A stretch of DNA of 10,099 nt from Planctomycetota bacterium. GTDB taxonomy: Bacteria > Planctomycetota > Planctomycetia > Pirellulales > Thermoguttaceae. The translations under genes were made by a program, and so were the position numbers. Location of the stretch: NCBI GenBank assembly GCA_021784975.1, contig JAJYGU010000268.1, positions 1 through 10,099 of the forward strand, given 5' to 3'. The notes beneath the pieces were generated by a model that saw only the letters and a program-made list of their open reading frames with translations, searched no databases and was not told the origin of the DNA. Below are positions 6,598 through 10,099 of the stretch, piece after piece (within the stretch, counting starts at the first letter, position 1; each line of letters opens with the position of its first letter).

Positions 6598-7989
6598 CTA
6601 GCGTTGGGCCGTCTGCGGGACCGCAACTTGCAGGTAGCCGTAGAGCGTTTCGCTGTTGCGAAGGATGAAGAACTTCACCGGGCCGAGGCGGGCGAGCTCG
6701 GGCGACTTGAGAATGTAGGCCACGTCCGCCATCGACAGAGTCTCCCATTTGTGCATTCCTACCAACACGTCGCCCGGCCGAATGCCTTCGTTGGCGGCTG
6801 GGCTGTTGGGGCGGACGGCAGTGATCTTCAGCCCGCCGCGGTAGTGAGTCTGATAGCTCTGGCGGAAGATGTCGGGACGCAGGGCTTGGAGTTGCAGGCC
6901 CAACAGGTCCCAAGCGGGCTGATCGCCGCAGGCTGCCACCTCGGGTGGGTCGGCCAGCTTGACGTCGAAGGTTCGCGGAGCGCCGGCCCGTTGCGCCACC
7001 AGGAGGCACTTCTCGCCGGGCTTGCGGTCCAGCATGGCCCGTTGAAAGTCCAGCGGACGGCGGACGTCGAGGTCGTCGACCCGCACGATCCGGTCGCCGG
7101 CATTCAAGCCCGCCTGGGCGGCGGGACTGTTCGGCTCCACCGTGCCGATCACCATCCCCGAGCTGGCTGCGGCCGGCTCATTGGCCGAGACCACGCCCAA
7201 CCAGCCGCGATGCGTGCCGCAGGAGGCCAGCAGGCGGGCAGCCACCGCGGTCACCTTGTCGGAAGGAATGGCGAACCCGATGCCCTGGGCGCCGGCCCGA
7301 ACGGCCACGTTGATGCCGATCATGTCTCCGTCGATGTTCAGCAGCGGGCCGCCGGAATTGCCGGGGTTGATGCTGGCGTCGGTCTGGATCAGGTCGTCGT
7401 AATATTGGGCGTCGCTGATTTGAACCGCCCGGTGCAAGGCGCTGACGATGCCGCGGGTCACCGTGTTCTCGTAGCCGTAGGCGTTGCCCAAGGCGATGAC
7501 CGTTTCGCCGGGCATCAAGTCGGAGGAGGTAGTGATCGGGATCACGGGCAAGACGTCTGGGGCGTCGATCTTGATGATGGCCAGGTCGGTTTCGGCATCG
7601 CGGGCCACCAGCCGGGCGCCATACCGCTGGCCATCGGCGGTGGTGACGGAAATCTCACGGACGCCGTCGACCACGTGGTAGTTGGTCATGATGTAGCCGC
7701 GGGCGTCGATGATGACGCCGGTGCCCATGCCATTAACACGGCGGCTGCCCTCGGCCGGCTGGCCGGCGGCGCCAGGGGTAGTGATCGTCTTCTCGCCGCG
7801 GATGTTCACCACCGCGCTGTGGACCCGCTGCACGGCCTTGACGATCGGGGTTTCCCGAAGTTGCGAGGCGATCAGGGGGCTGCCGCAGAGAAGATTGCTG
7901 CCCAACAGCAGGGCCAACCCGACGCGCCAGCCGCCGAGAAGCGGATGGATCGGGCCGGAGATGAAAGGCCGCGCGGTGTGGTTCGCCAT
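6598..7989 (-). CDS. Secreted HtrA/DegP-like serine protease with two PDZ domains
   Basis: This 463-aa protein should act in the periplasm as a quality-control protease of family S1C. A positively charged start and the hydrophobic stretch VGLALLLGSNLLCGSPLIAS (23-42) make a Sec signal or N-terminal anchor. The trypsin-like domain (about 50-255) has the full triad: His105 in MTNYHVVDG, Asp135 in ETDLAI and Ser212 in INPGNSGGPL. PDZ1 spans about 262-345 (MVIGTVEPNSPAAQAGLNAGD) and PDZ2 about 360-455 (ITAVRPNSPAANEGIRPGDVL). The ATG at 7989 is the only good start: an in-frame stop lies three codons upstream, and no strong Shine-Dalgarno is seen. Cys35 is not in a convincing lipobox because Leu precedes it. 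thiL follows 83 bp downstream on the same strand. DegP, DegQ and DegS cannot be told apart from sequence alone. Confidence 0.94.
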   Translation of the reverse strand: MANHTARPFISGPIHPLLGGWRVGLALLLGSNLLCGSPLIASQLRETPIVKAVQRVHSAVVNIRGEKTITTPGAAGQPAEGSRRVNGMGTGVIIDARGYIMTNYHVVDGVREISVTTADGQRYGARLVARDAETDLAIIKIDAPDVLPVIPITTSSDLMPGETVIALGNAYGYENTVTRGIVSALHRAVQISDAQYYDDLIQTDASINPGNSGGPLLNIDGDMIGINVAVRAGAQGIGFAIPSDKVTAVAARLLASCGTHRGWLGVVSANEPAAASSGMVIGTVEPNSPAAQAGLNAGDRIVRVDDLDVRRPLDFQRAMLDRKPGEKCLLVAQRAGAPRTFDVKLADPPEVAACGDQPAWDLLGLQLQALRPDIFRQSYQTHYRGGLKITAVRPNSPAANEGIRPGDVLVGMHKWETLSMADVAYILKSPELARLGPVKFFILRNSETLYGYLQVAVPQTAQR

Positions 7990-8297
7990 GGGAAGTCAGT
8001 CGAGGACGGTCGGCAGCGCGTTGGCGGCCGCTTTCTGGCAGCCGCCACATAGGAAAGCACCACATCGCATGGTCTTTCCATCCACGCGATCGCGGTCTCA
8101 CCGTTGTTAGATCGACCCGGCAGAATCGTCACCTTGATGCTATGCCCTACCACGCGCATAGTCTTCCCAGATTGCCGCAGCTATCGGAACTGGCGAGCAC
8201 GAGCGTAAAAATGCGATATATACACAGCCTGTGATGGCAAATGTGAAATCATCGCCGGTCAACTATTCGAGACAAGAATGCGCGCCAATCGGCGGGA
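7990..8297. other. 308-bp gap upstream of the htrA-like gene, with promoter-like DNA
   Basis: No convincing gene is seen here. It contains an AT-rich patch at 8205-8224 (TATATA on either strand), a CACAG-C-CTGTG dyad at 8223-8233 next to it, TTGACC at 8262-8257 on the minus strand, and a GGCGGC/GCCGCC inverted repeat with a 12-base loop at 8023-8046. The AT-rich patch most likely carries the promoter of the htrA-thiL-tsaE unit, but no -35/-10 pair with 16-18 base spacing stands out. A minus-strand ORF beginning at 8159 runs into htrA out of frame and does not resemble a known protein. Confidence 0.35.
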
Positions 8298-8309
8298 TCA
8301 TTGCCCGCC
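8291..8309 (-). terminator. Short GC hairpin spanning the glycoside hydrolase stop codon
   Basis: On the minus strand GGCGGG-C...CCCGCC pairs as a 6-bp stem (8309-8304 with 8296-8291) with a seven-base loop containing the TGA stop (8300-8298). No clear T tract follows, so intrinsic termination is uncertain; it could instead stabilise the transcript end. Confidence 0.3.
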
Positions 8310-9947
8310 AAACTGCACCAGGCACACGCTGGCCCCAGGTAGGGTCAGGTTCACTCGCACCTGCGGCGAATCACGCCAGACTATAAAGCGCTCCGCCTTC
8401 ATGGCGGTATTGGCCGGTGTCAGCGGCTGGCCACAGTCGAACACGCCGACGGCGTCGCCGGCGCGCGGACCTACCAGCCAAGCCCGCACTTCCTTGGGCT
8501 GATCCGCGCCCAAGAAGCGTTGCCCGTCGGCCACACCAAGGCTCAGCCGGGTTTCCGCGCTCAGGTCTTCCGCCGGGCTTCCCTCGGGCAGCCGTGCCTG
8601 AAAGTTCCACACCAGCAGCCGCAACACGCGTTGCCGGGTGTCGGCAGCGGCGATGGCTCCGATCGCGCCCCGGCAGCCTTCGACGGCGACCCGCTGCCCG
8701 GCAAGTTGATGAACCATCTCGAACACGTGATAAGTGGCCTTGGGATACGCCTGGCCGAAAACCTGATGATTGACGAACAGGGCCGGCCATCCCCAGATAT
8801 TCTCTTGTTTGCCGGCGGGGCTGGGTTGGGCAAGATCGGTCGTCACCAGGTAGAGCGCGGAATCGACGCCGTGCGCCAGCATCGTATTGAGGAAGGCCGC
8901 GCTCCAGGCAGCGCCCAGGTGGTTCGCGTTGACTCGTGCCGTCGGGCTATTGTCGGTGTGGTAGCTCGGACCCCATTCGGTCAGAGCGATCGGTGTGCCG
9001 GGACAGTATTGATCGCGCGCCCGCCGCGTATCGTCCAGCATCCTGGTGAAGGGAGGATAGATTGACGGATACTCGCCGTTCAAGGAGCTGAGATTGCCAT
9101 AGTAGTGCAGACCGATGAAGTCTAGCTTCACCTTCTGTTGCCCGCAGTCGCGCAAGAACCGGCTAGCCCAGTTGAAATCGCCGAAATGAAAAGTGAAGGC
9201 CCAGGCCAAGGCCGGACCACCCAGGCGGATTCTGCGCGGGGCATGCGCTCGCTCGAACTCCACCGCGGCTTGAGCCACGTTGCGATACCACTCGAAGTAG
9301 GCCGCATATAGGGCCGCCGACCCCATGGGCGGTTTCGGCGGCCGCGGCACGACCGTCCCACCCGTGTCCGGCTCGTTGCACACTTCGAACTCCGCGTCGG
9401 CGAAACCCTGCGTGATCAACACATACTGAAAAAAAGCCTTGCAATAATTGCGAAAACGCGTCCAATCGGTCGGGCCGAAAACCGCCTTCTTGAGCTGGCT
9501 GCCCAACACGCCGCGCTCGGCGGCCGGCAAGTCCTGCTCGGTAAGTTGCAAAGCGTCCGGCGGGCGGACCGCCATCACCACGTGCGGCCGTGCTCCCACT
9601 GCACGGCAGGTCGCCAGGTTCGCCAACAGATAGTTCGGCTCCTTGACCACGTATTGACCATCTTGGGTGAAATGACCCGGCAAATCGACGTTAATGCAGC
9701 GGATGGTCTTGATGCCGATGTGTTTCAGCCCTTCGGTGGTGGCCGGCGTCGGCGAAAACTCCCAGCCCACGCCGGAGGCCAGGTGCCGCAGACGGGCAAT
9801 GTCGTCGCCCCCGGAAACGCTCACCGGATTGCCGAGGCGAACGGTCAACGAGACTTCCAACGGTTCTTGCCGGGCCGGCTTGCGATCCGCCGCGTAAGCA
9901 GGGCTGGCGGCCATTAGCACCAACGTGCAAAGGGCCAGGTGTCGCAT
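8298..9947 (-). CDS. Secreted clan GH-A glycoside hydrolase, GH39-like
   Basis: This 549-aa protein begins with a clear Sec signal (MRHLALCTLVLMAASPAYA, cleavage probably after AYA at 19), so it acts in the periplasm or outside the cell on glycans. The (beta/alpha)8 barrel covers about residues 55-410. The probable acid/base Glu192 lies in FEVCNEPD and the probable nucleophile Glu324 in ALTEWGPSY, about 130 residues apart. GLHYYG (279-284) is the substrate-binding strand typical of clan GH-A. A C-terminal beta-type domain (about 415-549) ends in VCLVQFGG, as in GH39 and related xylosidase or iduronidase-like enzymes. Cys190 replaces the Trp usual before NEP. Length fits GH39 (about 500-550 aa), but GH5, GH30, GH79 and unassigned GH-A families are not excluded, and the substrate is unknown. 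It has no transporter or sulfatase neighbours in view. The Shine-Dalgarno is weak. Confidence 0.85.
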   Translation of the reverse strand: MRHLALCTLVLMAASPAYAADRKPARQEPLEVSLTVRLGNPVSVSGGDDIARLRHLASGVGWEFSPTPATTEGLKHIGIKTIRCINVDLPGHFTQDGQYVVKEPNYLLANLATCRAVGARPHVVMAVRPPDALQLTEQDLPAAERGVLGSQLKKAVFGPTDWTRFRNYCKAFFQYVLITQGFADAEFEVCNEPDTGGTVVPRPPKPPMGSAALYAAYFEWYRNVAQAAVEFERAHAPRRIRLGGPALAWAFTFHFGDFNWASRFLRDCGQQKVKLDFIGLHYYGNLSSLNGEYPSIYPPFTRMLDDTRRARDQYCPGTPIALTEWGPSYHTDNSPTARVNANHLGAAWSAAFLNTMLAHGVDSALYLVTTDLAQPSPAGKQENIWGWPALFVNHQVFGQAYPKATYHVFEMVHQLAGQRVAVEGCRGAIGAIAAADTRQRVLRLLVWNFQARLPEGSPAEDLSAETRLSLGVADGQRFLGADQPKEVRAWLVGPRAGDAVGVFDCGQPLTPANTAMKAERFIVWRDSPQVRVNLTLPGASVCLVQFGGQ

Positions 9948-10025
9948 CGCGTTCTCGCTAGTTGATCTTCAACAACTCGACCTCAAATTGCAGTGTGGCA
10001 TGGGAGCATTGCACTTTTGTAGGCG

Positions 10026-10099
10026 TTATGCGGCATTCGTCAGTGGGATTCCAAAGGCTTTGTTGGTCAGGACTTGCCAGTGCTTCGACTTGTAGTACG
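10026..10099 (-). CDS. Possible 3' end of an unrecognised gene, cut by the right edge
   Basis: On the minus strand an open frame enters from the window edge and reads YYKSKHWQVLTNKAFGIPLTNAA before TAA (10028-10026). Its third codon positions are mostly G or C, like the neighbouring genes, and it lies 78 bp upstream of the glycoside hydrolase on the same strand. I do not recognise the tail, and 24 codons are too few to exclude chance. Confidence 0.35.
   Translation of the reverse strand, partial: YYKSKHWQVLTNKAFGIPLTNAA

Noticed and set aside
6515..7009. Long N-terminal extension of the ThiL frame into htrA
   Set aside because: The extra 165 codons overlap the htrA coding region in another frame, resemble no kinase domain, and would make ThiL about 470 aa instead of the usual ~300-330.
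7883..7891. Lipoprotein signal at Cys35 of the HtrA-like protein
   Set aside because: The residues before the Cys are Asn-Leu-Leu; a lipobox needs a small residue (Gly, Ala or Ser) directly before it.
6562..8052. 496-codon plus-strand open frame opposite the htrA-like gene
   Set aside because: It mirrors the protease gene, whose catalytic triad, signal peptide and PDZ motifs are clear on the minus strand. Its translation has no recognisable domain and long open antisense frames are common in GC-rich genes.
7872..8159. 95-codon minus-strand ORF from 8159 as a leader or small gene before htrA
   Set aside because: About 118 bases overlap htrA out of frame, the sequence resembles no known protein and only a poor ribosome site precedes it. 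A short leader peptide remains possible but is not supported.

Overview
The window looks like ordinary chromosome from a GC-rich planctomycete, probably of the Pirellula/Thermogutta side of the phylum. This rests on GC-rich codon use, the style of the SMC, ThiL and PfkB-type proteins, a secreted glycoside hydrolase and HtrA protease with typical Sec signals, and dispersed palindromic repeats of the AAAAGGGGAC and CCCTCTCCC types. The lineage is inferred by eye, not by a search. No RNA gene, CRISPR array, insertion sequence or prophage was seen.

Left part (1-4245, plus strand): the 3' two thirds of a chromosome-condensing SMC ATPase (hinge end, C-terminal coil and C-terminal ATPase head) runs in from the left edge. 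An 85-bp imperfect palindrome follows immediately after its stop. Next comes a two-gene unit of an iron-type alcohol dehydrogenase and a PfkB-family sugar kinase, translationally coupled through a GTGA overlap.

Middle part (4253-5088, minus strand): a 220-aa protein of unknown function ends 7 bp from the kinase stop, tail to tail. It has a soluble N-terminal domain fused to three membrane segments, its own Shine-Dalgarno sequence and a plausible sigma70-type promoter. It looks less GC-rich than its neighbours and is the best candidate for an undescribed or accessory function.

Right part (5089-7989, minus strand): a probable htrA-like / thiL / tsaE operon. It encodes a secreted two-PDZ serine protease, thiamine-monophosphate kinase and the ATPase of the tRNA t6A machinery. 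tsaE starts one base after the thiL stop, and its stop codon and last residues lie in a dispersed CCCTCTCCC hairpin repeat. A 308-bp gap upstream of htrA holds AT-rich, promoter-like DNA and a small dyad.

Far right (8298-10099, minus strand): a secreted 549-aa clan GH-A glycoside hydrolase resembling GH39, preceded on the same strand by what may be the last codons of another gene cut by the window edge.

Most of this is housekeeping or common accessory content. I see no convincing multi-gene novel system. The points worth following are the membrane-fused unknown protein, the His-to-Gln change in the dehydrogenase metal site beside a divergent PfkB kinase, and the two repeats that border or invade genes.
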